A DNA stretch of 40,063 nucleotides from an uncultured Acidimicrobiales bacterium (lineage in GTDB: Bacteria; Actinomycetota; Acidimicrobiia; Acidimicrobiales; UBA10347): NCBI GenBank assembly GCA_938015575.1, contig CALLPT010000253.1:1-40063 (forward strand), given 5' to 3'. The translations under genes and the position numbers were made by a program. The stretch's first letter is position 1. Each line of letters starts with the position of its first letter. This document shows, piece by piece, positions 15,052 to 24,360 of the stretch. The notes beneath the pieces were generated by a model, which ran no database searches, was not told where the DNA came from, and worked only from the letters and a program-made list of their open reading frames with translations.

Positions 15052-17157
15052 CTAGTCCGTGGCGCGAAGTTCGACCAAGATCGCGTCTTCGGGATCGAGG
15101 ATCGGCGGTTGGAGCCCAGCAGCCAGCTGGGCACCGGTGAGTTCAATGCCGTCGACAGCCCACGGCGCCTGCGCTTTGGCCTTGCCTCCGCGGCGCTCGG
15201 CGAGATCGACAACGGTGACCACGTAGCGCCGTTCGGGGTCGAGGCCGACGATCGGAATCGCACCCATCGACAGCGCATTTGACGTCGCAACCTGTGCGAC
15301 GACGATGACGGCATGCGACCGGTCCGCCGCGATCACCCCGTTCGCGACACACGCTGGATCCGGGGCATCGAAACGCATCGTGCGTCCGCCGTGCAACAGC
15401 GGTCGAAGCTTCTTGTGCAACGCAACGACGTTCGCGACCGCTCCCAGCTCATCTTCGGAGAGCTCGAGCAAGTTCCATTCGATGCCGAGATGACCAAAGA
15501 ACGCGGTAGCTGCTCGGAAGCTCAGCTGGTGGGTGCGTCCGGTCGTATGGGCCCGAGGCGGGCCGATGTGGGCGCCCATGAGTTCCGGCGGCAGCAGATA
15601 GGAACAGCCGCGTTGGATCCTCTGGCGGTCGAGCGCATCGTTGCAGTCCGAGGTCCACACCCGGTCGGTGCGTTCGAGAATTGCGAAGTCGGCACGGCCG
15701 CCGCCGGAGGAGCATGATTCGATCTCCACGGCTGGGTGAGCGGCTCGAATGTCGTCGATCAATCGATACACGGCCCGAGTCTGATGGTGCACCGATGCCC
15801 GTCGCCCGTGCACGGGTCCAACCAGGTTTCGATTCATGTCCCACTTGACGTAGCCGATGTCGTACTCGTCCAGGATCGAGACGATGCGGTCTCGGATGAA
15901 CGCATACGCATCGGGGTTGGCGAGATCCAGCACCAGTTGATTGCGGGCAAGGACGGGTGTGTAACTGGCGTCGACCAGCGCCCACTCGGGATGCTCGCGA
16001 TAGAGGTCGCTGTCCGGATTGAGCATCTCCGGCTCGAACCACAAGCCGAACTCGAGGCCCAACCCGGTGACGTGGTCGATGAGCGGATCGAGCCCATCGG
16101 GCCAGACGTCTTCGTCAACAAACCAATCGCCCAAGCCGGCCTTGTCGTTGCGTCGATGACGGAACCATCCGTCGTCGAGCACAAAGCGTTCGGCACCCAC
16201 GGCTGCTGCCCGATCGGCCAGCGCCTTGAGCGTCGCGAGATCGTGGTTGAAGTAGACGGCCTCCCACGTGTTGAGCAGGACCGGACGCGGCGACGATGGA
16301 TGCGACGGGCGCGCTCGCAACATCGCGTGGAACCGGTCGCTGACGCCGTTGAGCCCGTGGTCGGATGCAGCGAGATAGAGCCAGGGGCTCAGGTAGCTCT
16401 CGTTCGGCGCCAAGACGATCTCGCCGGGCAACAGCAATTCACCCGCCTGGAGCACGCGGCGCCCGTCGCTCAGGACCTCGGCCCGAAGCGCAGCATTGCC
16501 GCTCCAGCCGAGATGTGCGCCCCACACGAAACCGTGGGTCTCGCCGAAACCAACCCGCCCGAGGAACATGGCCGGATACCGGTCATGGCTGGTCCGACCG
16601 CTTCGGTTCTCGACCAGAACGGCTCCGTCATCCCAGGCCACGCGCTCCGGCCGAAACTCGTTCGACCAGCGACCGCCGAGGCGCATGACTTCGCGGGCCC
16701 ACGACGGCATCTCGACGCTCAGCTGCGCGCTATGGAGCGAGTAGTCGTCGGCACCCACATTTGTGATCTCTGCTCGGACGCGCAGCACTCCCCCGGCCAG
16801 CAGTTCGACCTCGACTCGTTGCGAGAGTCCGGCGCCTACCGCCACGCTCGTAGCGACCACGCGATGTCCATCGACCTCGAGCTCGGCGGCACCGAACCGA
16901 GGAGCCGACCCGGACCCGTCCGCTCGTGCACCTTCGATACCGGGACGGCCCAGAAAGCCAAGCGAGGCCTGAGGAAGCAGGGTGATCGGTGCGAGCACGT
17001 CGGCACCGGCCTCGGCCACCGAGATGGTCTGAGCCGCGGCCAGCGCCTGGGGATCGCCGGGCACAGGTGCACCCAGCGAGAGCACCCGTGGACTTGCATC
17101 ACGAAGGTCCAGAATCGCCTGGGTGCCCTCGTTGTTGAGCACGGCAAACAAAGGCAT
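15052..17157 (-). CDS. GH36 alpha-galactosidase
   Basis: A 701-residue glycoside hydrolase family 36 enzyme. A beta-sandwich N-terminal domain is followed by a TIM barrel with NTWEAVYFNH, VLDDGWF, GLWFEPEM, the nucleophile in YVKWDMNR, SCSSGGGRAD, and the acid/base Asp in SDCNDALDR. It hydrolyses terminal alpha-galactosyl residues such as those of melibiose or raffinose. No signal peptide, so it acts in the cytoplasm on imported sugars. ATG 17157 overlaps the upstream permease stop (TGATG), giving coupled translation. Last gene of the operon. Confidence 0.93.
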   Translation of the reverse strand: MPLFAVLNNEGTQAILDLRDASPRVLSLGAPVPGDPQALAAAQTISVAEAGADVLAPITLLPQASLGFLGRPGIEGARADGSGSAPRFGAAELEVDGHRVVATSVAVGAGLSQRVEVELLAGGVLRVRAEITNVGADDYSLHSAQLSVEMPSWAREVMRLGGRWSNEFRPERVAWDDGAVLVENRSGRTSHDRYPAMFLGRVGFGETHGFVWGAHLGWSGNAALRAEVLSDGRRVLQAGELLLPGEIVLAPNESYLSPWLYLAASDHGLNGVSDRFHAMLRARPSHPSSPRPVLLNTWEAVYFNHDLATLKALADRAAAVGAERFVLDDGWFRHRRNDKAGLGDWFVDEDVWPDGLDPLIDHVTGLGLEFGLWFEPEMLNPDSDLYREHPEWALVDASYTPVLARNQLVLDLANPDAYAFIRDRIVSILDEYDIGYVKWDMNRNLVGPVHGRRASVHHQTRAVYRLIDDIRAAHPAVEIESCSSGGGRADFAILERTDRVWTSDCNDALDRQRIQRGCSYLLPPELMGAHIGPPRAHTTGRTHQLSFRAATAFFGHLGIEWNLLELSEDELGAVANVVALHKKLRPLLHGGRTMRFDAPDPACVANGVIAADRSHAVIVVAQVATSNALSMGAIPIVGLDPERRYVVTVVDLAERRGGKAKAQAPWAVDGIELTGAQLAAGLQPPILDPEDAILVELRATD

Positions 17158-18023
17158 CAGCCCTTGGTACCACCCAAAGACAGTCCGCCAATGAACTGGC
17201 GTCGCAAAATGAGATAGATGATGAGCGTCGGGAGCACCACGATGAGCGAACCTGCCGCAACGACGTTCTCGTCGGTGAAGAACTCGCCGCTCAGATTTCT
17301 CAACGACGAGGTAATCGGTAGGTCGTCGCCCTGTTGGATCAGCGCCACGGCCCAGAAGTAGTCGTTGTAGATCCAGGCGAACTCGAGCGTCGCCAGCGCC
17401 GCCAACGCAGGGCGGGTCAGTGGCATCACGATCTGCCAGTACTGGCGCCAGACGCTTGCACCGTCGACCATCGCGGCCTCGTTGAGTTCCTTGGGCAAGG
17501 TCTTCATGTAGTTCGCGAGCACGAACGTGCAGAAGCCCGACTGGAACGCGGTGTTGATCAGGATCAGACCGATCAGGCTCCCTCGGAGCTCACCACTGTT
17601 CGAGATGAACGGGATCTCCGGCAGCGGTATCCGCAGATAGATCTGAAACAGCGGCTGGATGATTGCTTGGGGCGGCAAGAGATTGCCGGCGGTGAACAAC
17701 ATGAGCAAGGCAATGTTGAACCGCCAGCTGAAGCGACTCACCGCGAACGCAACCATCGACGAGAAAAGCAGCGTCAGCGCGACCGCGGGTACAACCAGTG
17801 CGATCGTGACGATGAAGTGCTGACCCATTTCGCCGCGGTCCCACGCATTGCGGAAGTTGTCCAGGCTCATCGAGTCGGGCCACGAGAAGAAGCCGTCGAT
17901 CGATGTCTCGGCGTAGGGGCGGAACGAGGTGAACACCATGCCAACGAGCGGGACCAGCCACAGGACGGCCAGGGCGATCAGGAAGACGTGGGCCAGGACG
18001 CGCGGCCAACGCTTGACCGTCAT
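17157..18023 (-). CDS. Carbohydrate ABC transporter permease (MalG type)
   Basis: About 288 residues with six predicted membrane segments, opening with VLAHVFLIALAVLWLVPLVGMVF. The EAA loop ELNEAAMVDGASVWRQYWQIVMPLTRP, which docks the ATPase, identifies a MalG-like permease. I start at ATG 18023, which overlaps the upstream permease stop (ATGA); the longer ORF-track start reads through that gene. It imports a sugar with the neighbouring permease and binding protein. Confidence 0.93.
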   Translation of the reverse strand: MTVKRWPRVLAHVFLIALAVLWLVPLVGMVFTSFRPYAETSIDGFFSWPDSMSLDNFRNAWDRGEMGQHFIVTIALVVPAVALTLLFSSMVAFAVSRFSWRFNIALLMLFTAGNLLPPQAIIQPLFQIYLRIPLPEIPFISNSGELRGSLIGLILINTAFQSGFCTFVLANYMKTLPKELNEAAMVDGASVWRQYWQIVMPLTRPALAALATLEFAWIYNDYFWAVALIQQGDDLPITSSLRNLSGEFFTDENVVAAGSLIVVLPTLIIYLILRRQFIGGLSLGGTKG

Positions 18024-19030
18024 TGGTCTTCCTCGCCGAAGGCGTTGCGCAGATAGATGATCGCGAACGCAAAGCACACGAGCAGCAGCATCACGCCATA
18101 GGCCGAACCGCGGCCGACATTGCCGGACTCGCCCAAAATGTTGTCGGTCACCAGGATCGACAACACGTCAGTGCCAATGGGGTTGTTCAGCACATCGATG
18201 ATGTCGAAGACCCGAAGCGACGTGATCACCGTGATGACCATGATCACGATGTTCACCGGCCGCATCGCGGGGAAGATGACCTGGCGAAACACCTGCCACT
18301 CGTTGGCGCCGTCGATGGCTGCGGCTTCGCGCAGGTTTGGATCGACCGATTTGAGTCCCGCGAGATAGAGGACCATGACGTAGCCGACGTGTACCCAGAT
18401 CATCGCGGCGATCAGCGCCATGAAGTTCTTGGACAGGCCGTACTCGCTGGTGATCGGGATCAAGAAGTCGGGATTGCCGAGCCAGTCGATCTGATTGCCC
18501 GGGTCGGTACGCCCGAGGACGCTGTTGAGAATGCCCTGGCCGGGCGAATACATGACACTTCGCCAAATGAAGCCAACCACGGCAAGCGAGAGCACGACCG
18601 GCGTGTAGAAGATGCTCTGATAGATCGCCGAGCCCTTGAGATTTCGATCCAGGATGTACGCGATCAACATGCCCATGGGCGTGCCGATCGCGAACAAAGC
18701 GACCATGACCCACAGGTTGTTGAACAGCGACTCATAGAGGTCTTTTTCGAAGACCGTGAACAGCTGCTCGTAGTTGCGGAACCCGACCCATTTGAGCGAG
18801 CTCCAACGGACGCCGTTCCAGTTGGTGAACGACAAGATGAAGGTGCCGATGGCCGGGATCCACACCAGCGCGATGTGGAGGAACGACGGCACGGCCGTCA
18901 TGAGGGTCAGTGTGCGTCGATCGCTTCCGGTCAGCAGAGAATGAGAACGCCGGCCCTCCTCACCTTCGCGAGGAGTGACCGGCGTTGTCACATCGTGATC
19001 GGTTGCGGTGACGGATTCGTCAAGAGACAT
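18020..19030 (-). CDS. Carbohydrate ABC transporter permease (MalF type)
   Basis: This 336-residue permease has an acidic cytoplasmic N-terminus of about 40 residues, then FLHIALVWIPAIGTFILSF and further helices. The EAA loop LREAAAIDGANEWQVFRQVIFPAMRP is near residue 240. It pairs with the MalG-type permease. The gap from the binding-protein gene is 19 nt. No ATPase is encoded in the operon, so a shared MsiK-type ATPase elsewhere is expected (known habit of actinobacterial sugar importers; inference here). Confidence 0.93.
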   Translation of the reverse strand: MSLDESVTATDHDVTTPVTPREGEEGRRSHSLLTGSDRRTLTLMTAVPSFLHIALVWIPAIGTFILSFTNWNGVRWSSLKWVGFRNYEQLFTVFEKDLYESLFNNLWVMVALFAIGTPMGMLIAYILDRNLKGSAIYQSIFYTPVVLSLAVVGFIWRSVMYSPGQGILNSVLGRTDPGNQIDWLGNPDFLIPITSEYGLSKNFMALIAAMIWVHVGYVMVLYLAGLKSVDPNLREAAAIDGANEWQVFRQVIFPAMRPVNIVIMVITVITSLRVFDIIDVLNNPIGTDVLSILVTDNILGESGNVGRGSAYGVMLLLVCFAFAIIYLRNAFGEEDQ

Positions 19031-19049
19031 CGTCAGTCACCGTGCCACA

Positions 19050-20384
19050 TCAGCTGTAGTCAGCGAAGATGGCGACCTTCTTCTCCTCGAGATCTGCGAG
19101 CAGGCCGTCGACCTTGCTCGGATCCTCGATGAACTCAGCGAACATGTTGCCGCACTCGCCGGCGAAGTCCGGAATGGTGTCACGGTCGAGGAACTGCGAG
19201 ATGCCGGTCGCCGAGCCTGCGAGCGCAGCGGACTTCTTCTGCAGGTCGTTGTAGACCGAGGTGTTTGCACCGGAGTTCGAGGCGACCACGCTTGGGTCTT
19301 CGCTCAGGTAGGCGTCTTGGGCGGCAGCCGTCGACATGTGGAGCAGGAGTTCCTTGGCCGCAGCGGCGTTCTTCGGTTCCGCGATCATCTGGAAGCCATC
19401 GATCGGTGCGTCGAGGGCACCTGCGCCGATGGCTGGGTCGATCTCGGGGAAGTTGAAGAAGTCCATGTCAGCAGCGAGTGCTTCGCTGGCGCTGGCGGCG
19501 AAGGTGCCGAGCAGGTACATGCCGCATTCGCCGGTTTCGAGGGCGGCGGCGCCTTCTTGCCAGGTGCGACCGTTGGCACCGGTCTGGTGATACGGAAGCA
19601 GGCTTTCCCAGGTGGTGAACACGTTGCGGACACGTTCGTCGGTCCACTCGTGCTTGCCGCCCATCAGATCGATGTGGAAGTCGTAGCCGTTGATGCGCAT
19701 GTTCAGGATGTCGAACGTGCCCATGATCGGCCACTGGCCGTCGTTGGCGAACACGAACGGCGTAATGCCATCAGAAGCCATGTCGTCGGCCAGGCCGAGG
19801 AGCTCGTCGACGTTCGAGGGCTCGGAGTAGCCCTTTTCGGCGAACAGGCTCTTCGAGTAGTTGACCGCCCACGTGTAGTACGAGGTCGGCATGAAGTACT
19901 GCTTGCCATCGGTGGCGGTCGAAGCGGCGAGGAAGCCAGCGCCGAGGCCGTCGACCTGATCCCACACATCGCTGATGTCGCCCAGCAGGCCCTGGTCAGC
20001 GAAGAACTTGTTACGGAAACCAGCGAACCAGGCGAGGACGTCGTCTTCGCCAGCCTGCAGGATTGCGTTGATGTTCTCTTGGTAGGTGTTGTGGTCGAGC
20101 GTGTTGATCGTGACTTCGACATCTTCGTTCGGGAACGAAGCAACCACGGCCGCAAGACCAGCCTGGGGTGCCGGGTCACTTGCGTTCGAGCCAATGGTGA
20201 GCGCGCCGCCGGCGTCACCGATCGAGCCGGTGAACTCGGTCGCCGCGTCGGAGCCGCAGGACACGCCGATGGCGGATAGGCCAGCCAGAGCGACACCGCC
20301 CTTGAGAACGGTACGGCGGTTCAGGTCACGGGCCCATTCGGCCGGGCTCGGGTACCCGCCAATCTCGGTCTTCCGAGTAGTCAT
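19050..20384 (-). CDS. Sugar ABC transporter substrate-binding lipoprotein
   Basis: About 444 residues. The N-terminus has a twin-arginine-like segment (LNRRTVLKGGVALAGL) and a lipobox ending at Cys (AIGVSC), so it is probably exported, perhaps by Tat, and lipid-anchored. The body is an extracellular solute-binding family 1 protein. ATG 20384 is chosen because GGAGGGG lies 8 nt upstream; the ORF track starts 33 nt earlier. First gene of the uptake operon. The GH36 gene points to alpha-galactosides as ligand (inference). Confidence 0.92.
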   Translation of the reverse strand: MTTRKTEIGGYPSPAEWARDLNRRTVLKGGVALAGLSAIGVSCGSDAATEFTGSIGDAGGALTIGSNASDPAPQAGLAAVVASFPNEDVEVTINTLDHNTYQENINAILQAGEDDVLAWFAGFRNKFFADQGLLGDISDVWDQVDGLGAGFLAASTATDGKQYFMPTSYYTWAVNYSKSLFAEKGYSEPSNVDELLGLADDMASDGITPFVFANDGQWPIMGTFDILNMRINGYDFHIDLMGGKHEWTDERVRNVFTTWESLLPYHQTGANGRTWQEGAAALETGECGMYLLGTFAASASEALAADMDFFNFPEIDPAIGAGALDAPIDGFQMIAEPKNAAAAKELLLHMSTAAAQDAYLSEDPSVVASNSGANTSVYNDLQKKSAALAGSATGISQFLDRDTIPDFAGECGNMFAEFIEDPSKVDGLLADLEEKKVAIFADYS

Positions 20385-20491
20385 AGAAGCATCCCCTCCA
20401 GGATTCGCGGCGCGCACGCCAGTAGATCACCAGAATATTGCCGCTGGGAGCACACCCGTCAAGTCATAGAAGGACCTAATCCGTTCAGTCG

Positions 20492-20548
20492 AACACGTTT
20501 CACCTGCTGGCTTGTTTGCTATCTGTGTTCTTTTGTTCGTAACACGTT
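20492..20548. promoter_or_regulatory. Candidate operator region between the uptake operon and the DeoR gene
   Basis: AACACGTT occurs twice (20492-20499 and 20541-20548), 49 bp apart. GTGTT-N11-AACAC (20525-20545) forms an inverted repeat overlapping the second copy. The position between the divergent operon and regulator suits a DeoR operator and autoregulation. This gene-free gap (20385-20555) is also more AT-rich than its surroundings. Confidence 0.4.
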
Positions 20549-20555
20549 CTCTGTT

Positions 20556-21404
20556 GTGCGTTTCGTCGCCATGCGTCATGCTGCGGGGATGCCCGCAAGC
20601 CCTGCGAATCGTGCCCGAGTCAGCTCACCCAACCGCCACCAGCGGATTGCCGAGCTGATCCGTGAACGGGGCGAAACTCGGGTCGCCGAACTTGCCGCCG
20701 AGCTCGACGTCAGCGAGATGACCATCCGCCGCGACCTGGACCAGCTCGATCGGCGGGGCATCATCGTGAGAATCCACGGCGGCGCGATGACCCGGCGCGA
20801 CCGAGCAACCAATGAGCCCGACTTCGCGACGAAGCGTCAACGCCAACTGGCCGAAAAGGCCGCCATCGCGGCCGCGGCCTCGCAGCTCGTTCCGAGTGAA
20901 GCGGCCATTGGCATCACGGGCGGCACCACGACCTTCGAGGTAGCCCACTACCTCGATCGAGTAAGTGAACTCACCGTCGTCACCAACAGCCTGGCCGTTC
21001 TTGAGCATCTCGACAGCCTGCATCGGCCGGATATCAGCGTGGTATTGACGGGGGGAAGCCCAACGCGAAGCAACGCATTGGTGGGTCCTGTCGCCGTCAA
21101 CACACTTCGGACATTCAACCTCGACCTGGTGATCATGGGGGTGCACGGCATGGACGAGCTACGCGGCTTCACATCGCCGAACCTGCTCGAAGCCGAGACG
21201 AATCGCGCCTTCATCGAAGCGGCGCAGCGCCTCATCGTCGTTGCCGACCACAGCAAGTGGGGCACGTCCGGTCTCACCACGGTTGCACCGCTCGATGCAG
21301 CAGACTTGCTCATCACCGATGAAGGTCTCGGCGCCGAGGCGACCTCGGTCCTGAGCGAGCATGTCCCAGAAGTCACGATCGTCGCTCCATCGCTGTCAGC
21401 CTGA
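20556..21404 (+). CDS. DeoR-family transcriptional regulator
   Basis: A 282-residue repressor type. The N-terminal winged HTH (RHQRIAELIRERG...VAELAAELDVSEMTIRRDLDQLDRRGIIVRIHGGA) carries the DeoR signature. The C-terminal sensor domain has GITGGTTTFEVAHYL, the sugar-phosphate-binding loop, and VVADHSKWG. It likely represses the divergent alpha-galactoside operon and responds to a sugar phosphate (inference from position). Start uncertain: GTG 20556, ATG 20571 and ATG 20589 are in frame, and the HTH begins near residue 27. Confidence 0.9.
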   Translation: MRFVAMRHAAGMPASPANRARVSSPNRHQRIAELIRERGETRVAELAAELDVSEMTIRRDLDQLDRRGIIVRIHGGAMTRRDRATNEPDFATKRQRQLAEKAAIAAAASQLVPSEAAIGITGGTTTFEVAHYLDRVSELTVVTNSLAVLEHLDSLHRPDISVVLTGGSPTRSNALVGPVAVNTLRTFNLDLVIMGVHGMDELRGFTSPNLLEAETNRAFIEAAQRLIVVADHSKWGTSGLTTVAPLDAADLLITDEGLGAEATSVLSEHVPEVTIVAPSLSA

Positions 21405-21413
21405 CCGTCAATC

Positions 21414-21431
21414 TTGTGCTTCGGAGCACGA
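21414..21431 (+). terminator. Hairpin after the DeoR gene
   Basis: GTGCT-TCGG-AGCAC, extended by flanking pairs, sits 10 nt after the stop. It has a stable UUCG-like loop but no T-run, so termination is only possible. The rest of the 184-bp gap holds nothing else I can name. Confidence 0.35.
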
Positions 21432-21588
21432 ACGGTCGCACGTTTGCGGGTGTTCGGAATTTGGAAACAGGTTCGAAATCGAACGATTTGCGCCTTTCTG
21501 ATCGCAGGTTGGCGAGCGGAACTGCGAGACACCGGGGTGTGGTAGGCACTTCCGGGAACGAACGAGCCGGCGAAGGGGTTCCGCCACT

Positions 21589-23574
21589 ATGACCTACTCC
21601 AGTGATCCATCCAACGATCCCGTCGACGTGCCCGAGGGCGAGTTCGACTGGCATCGGGCGCTCGGCCACGATGAGCTGCCACAAGGACGAGTCACCGCCG
21701 TCAGCATTGGCCACCGATCACTGTGTGTCACCAACGTCGACGGCACCTACGGGGCGATGGACAATGCGTGTCCGCACCAAGGCGGCCCGCTCGGCGAGGG
21801 CTCGATCGAGAAGGGATGGTTGCGCTGTCCCTGGCACGGCTACGACTACTCCCCTTGTAATGGCCGCCCACCCGAGGGCTTCAGCGATGCACCACAGGCG
21901 TATGCCGTCGACGTACGAGAAGACGGCGTCTGGGTGGCGTTGCCACCGGAACCAGCGCCCGAACGCACTGTTTCGAACGTGCTCGTCGACACGATGACGG
22001 CGTGGGGGGTCGACACCGTGTTCGGGATGGTCGGCCACTCCAACCTCGGCTTCGCCGACGCAATGCGCCAGGCCGAAGCTGCCGGCCGACTGCGCTACTT
22101 CGGCATCCGCCACGAAGGCGCCGCCGCGTTCGCCGCGAGCGCCTACGGCAAGCTCACCGGGCGACTCGCCGGGTGCTTCGGCATCGCCGGTCCCGGATCG
22201 ACCAACCTCTTGACCGGGCTCTACGACGCCAAGGTCGACCGCTCCCCTGTCCTGGCCATCTCGGGCCAGGTCCCTTCGAAGTCGGTGGGCCGCGGCGCGT
22301 TCCAAGATCTCGACCTCGAGGCAGCCTTTTCCGACGTCGCGGCCTTTACCCAAACCGTGCTCGCCGGCGCGGACCCGGCCGAGATCATGACGCTCGCGTG
22401 CAAGACCGCGCTCATCGAGCGCAATGTCGCTCACCTGGTGCTTCCCGACGAAGTGCAGGTCCTGCCTTCGGACATCGAGGCAGGAACGCCGCAGGGACGC
22501 ACCGGCAGCCGCGCCATCGCCGCGCCGAGCGACGTGGTGACCCACGCGGTCGACACGATCGCTTCGGCCGAACGGCCCTTGATCATTGTCGGTGCCGGCG
22601 CCCGTTACGAGATGGACTCAGTGATCGCGCTCGCGGAGAGCATCGGCGCTCCGATCGCAACGACGTTCAAGGGCAAGGGCCTGGTGTCGGATCACCACGA
22701 GCTCGGGTGTGGCGTACTCGGCCGATCGGGCACCCCGATCGCGAGCTGGTTCATGAACGAGAGCGACCTCATTGTTGTGTTCGGTGCCTCGTTCGCGAAC
22801 CACACCGGCATTGCCGACTACAAGCCGATTATCCAGGTCGATGACGACCCGATGGCGCTCGGTCGCTTCCACGCCGTCGAGATTCCCGTTCAGGGCAATG
22901 TTGCGGTCACCGCCGATGCGTTTCGGGCGGGGCTGGCGTCACGCGATCAGGCGTGCATCGACCACCGCGCTGAGGTCGCTGAACGCTGGGCGATTTGGCG
23001 GGCCGAAAAAGCTTCGCGCCTGCCCGATGATCGCGGCGAGGGAGTCAACGCGGCGTCGCTCTTCGACGCCATGTCACGACTCGTCCCGAACGACGCGGTC
23101 ATCTGCGTCGATGTCGGCAACAACACCTATTCGTTCGGCCGGTACTTCGAGGCAAGTGACCAAGACGTTCTGATGTCGGGTTATCTGGGATCGATCGGCT
23201 TCGCCTTCCCGGCAGCCTTGGGGGCCTGGGCTGCGGTCGGCGACACCCGACCGATCGTGTCGGTGTCCGGCGACGGCGGGTTCGGCCAGTACGCGATGGA
23301 ATTCACCACCGCGGTCAAGTACGACATGAACATCACCCACGTGCTCATGAACAACAGCCAGCTCGGCAAGATCTCCAAAGAGCAACGCGCCGCGCAGTTC
23401 GACGTGTGGCAGACGAGTCTCGTCAACCCGAGCTTTGCCGAGTTCGCCACCCTTGCTGGCGGTCTCGGGATCCGGGTTGAGTCAGCCGATCAGCTCGATG
23501 AGGCACTCGGGCGAGCCTTGGCGCACGATGGCCCCGCGCTCGTCGAGGTGATCACCGATGCCGCGTTGTTGTGA
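21589..23574 (+). CDS. Rieske [2Fe-2S] domain fused to a ThDP-dependent enzyme
   Basis: This 661-residue fusion starts with a complete Rieske ferredoxin domain: C61-x-H63 and C80-x2-H83 (NACPHQGG, RCPWHGYD). From about residue 125 it is a thiamine-diphosphate enzyme of the acetolactate synthase/pyruvate oxidase group. FGMVGHSN and the cofactor-activating Glu in IRHEGAAAFAA (about 177) form the Pyr domain; a middle domain follows (PLIIVGAGA...). SGDGGFG to MNNSQLG near 560-590 is the metal/ThDP motif. It probably decarboxylates a 2-oxo acid and passes electrons through the [2Fe-2S] centre (inference). GAAGGGG precedes the ATG by 10 nt. Its end overlaps the convergent nnrE stop by 23 bp. Confidence 0.9.
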   Translation: MTYSSDPSNDPVDVPEGEFDWHRALGHDELPQGRVTAVSIGHRSLCVTNVDGTYGAMDNACPHQGGPLGEGSIEKGWLRCPWHGYDYSPCNGRPPEGFSDAPQAYAVDVREDGVWVALPPEPAPERTVSNVLVDTMTAWGVDTVFGMVGHSNLGFADAMRQAEAAGRLRYFGIRHEGAAAFAASAYGKLTGRLAGCFGIAGPGSTNLLTGLYDAKVDRSPVLAISGQVPSKSVGRGAFQDLDLEAAFSDVAAFTQTVLAGADPAEIMTLACKTALIERNVAHLVLPDEVQVLPSDIEAGTPQGRTGSRAIAAPSDVVTHAVDTIASAERPLIIVGAGARYEMDSVIALAESIGAPIATTFKGKGLVSDHHELGCGVLGRSGTPIASWFMNESDLIVVFGASFANHTGIADYKPIIQVDDDPMALGRFHAVEIPVQGNVAVTADAFRAGLASRDQACIDHRAEVAERWAIWRAEKASRLPDDRGEGVNAASLFDAMSRLVPNDAVICVDVGNNTYSFGRYFEASDQDVLMSGYLGSIGFAFPAALGAWAAVGDTRPIVSVSGDGGFGQYAMEFTTAVKYDMNITHVLMNNSQLGKISKEQRAAQFDVWQTSLVNPSFAEFATLAGGLGIRVESADQLDEALGRALAHDGPALVEVITDAALL

Positions 23575-24316
23575 TCTCGCGAACCGGGGATTGGCGGAAC
23601 AGCTGGTCCGGCGATGGGGTGACCCCGAGTCCGTCATAGACCGATGCGGGCACCGAAATGTCGCCGACGAAGAGTCGGCCTACGTCAGGTCGCGATCGGA
23701 GCCCGCGCTTGGGCAGGGCGAGCGTGAGCGTCACATCGGCTCGCACCTGCACGCCGGGCACAGCGCCAGTCGACGTGTCCACGCCGCTCGGAACATCGAG
23801 CGAGATCACCGGCACCGATGCTGCCCCGATGGCTTCGATGAGTTCGGCCGACCGGCCTCGTGGCGCACCTCGCAAGCTGTAGCCGATCAGGGCATCGACG
23901 ACGAGGTCCGCGTGGGCAATGGCCGAAAGCCCATCGACGACGGGCACACCGAGACGTTGCACGATGTCGAGCTGGTGTGCGGGCACGCCGCGAAACGACG
24001 CGGCCGGCTTCGACAAGGCAACGCTCACCGTGACGCCGGCATTGGCCAGGTGGCGAGCAGCGACCAATCCTCCGCCGCCATTGCCGCCCGTACCAGCAAC
24101 GACCACAGCCCGTTCCGGGTTCCAGAGTGTCAACGCGACCCGGGCCAGATTCCGACCGGCGTTCTCCATCATCTGCACGAGCTCGATGTGCAAGTCCTCG
24201 ACCATGACCCGATCGACTTCGACCATCTGTTCAGTGCTCAGCCAGGCAATGTCCTCGGCGTCGATCGTCGGCCACGGTACGGAACGCTCGTGGGGCGAGG
24301 TCGTGCCAGATTCCAT
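23552..24316 (-). CDS. nnrE: NAD(P)H-hydrate epimerase (YjeF N-terminal domain)
   Basis: The ~254-residue protein has the epimerase domain only: QMVEVDRVMVEDL, GTGGNGGGGLVAARHLANAG, DALIGYSLRGAPRG and DVPSGVDTSTG. It interconverts R- and S-NAD(P)HX so that the dehydratase can repair them. The usual C-terminal dehydratase (NnrD) domain is absent and must be encoded elsewhere. ATG 24316 is preferred over 24355, which would leave 5 nt to the divergent antiporter start. Confidence 0.85.
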   Translation of the reverse strand: MESGTTSPHERSVPWPTIDAEDIAWLSTEQMVEVDRVMVEDLHIELVQMMENAGRNLARVALTLWNPERAVVVAGTGGNGGGGLVAARHLANAGVTVSVALSKPAASFRGVPAHQLDIVQRLGVPVVDGLSAIAHADLVVDALIGYSLRGAPRGRSAELIEAIGAASVPVISLDVPSGVDTSTGAVPGVQVRADVTLTLALPKRGLRSRPDVGRLFVGDISVPASVYDGLGVTPSPDQLFRQSPVREITTTRHR

Positions 24317-24360
24317 GACGCCATTGTCGTTGTTTCGAACGACCGAGGCGGGCACCGGTC

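Noticed and set aside
15736-17217. 493-codon ORF opposite the GH36 gene
   Set aside because: Antisense shadow without motifs; the minus strand holds a full alpha-galactosidase.
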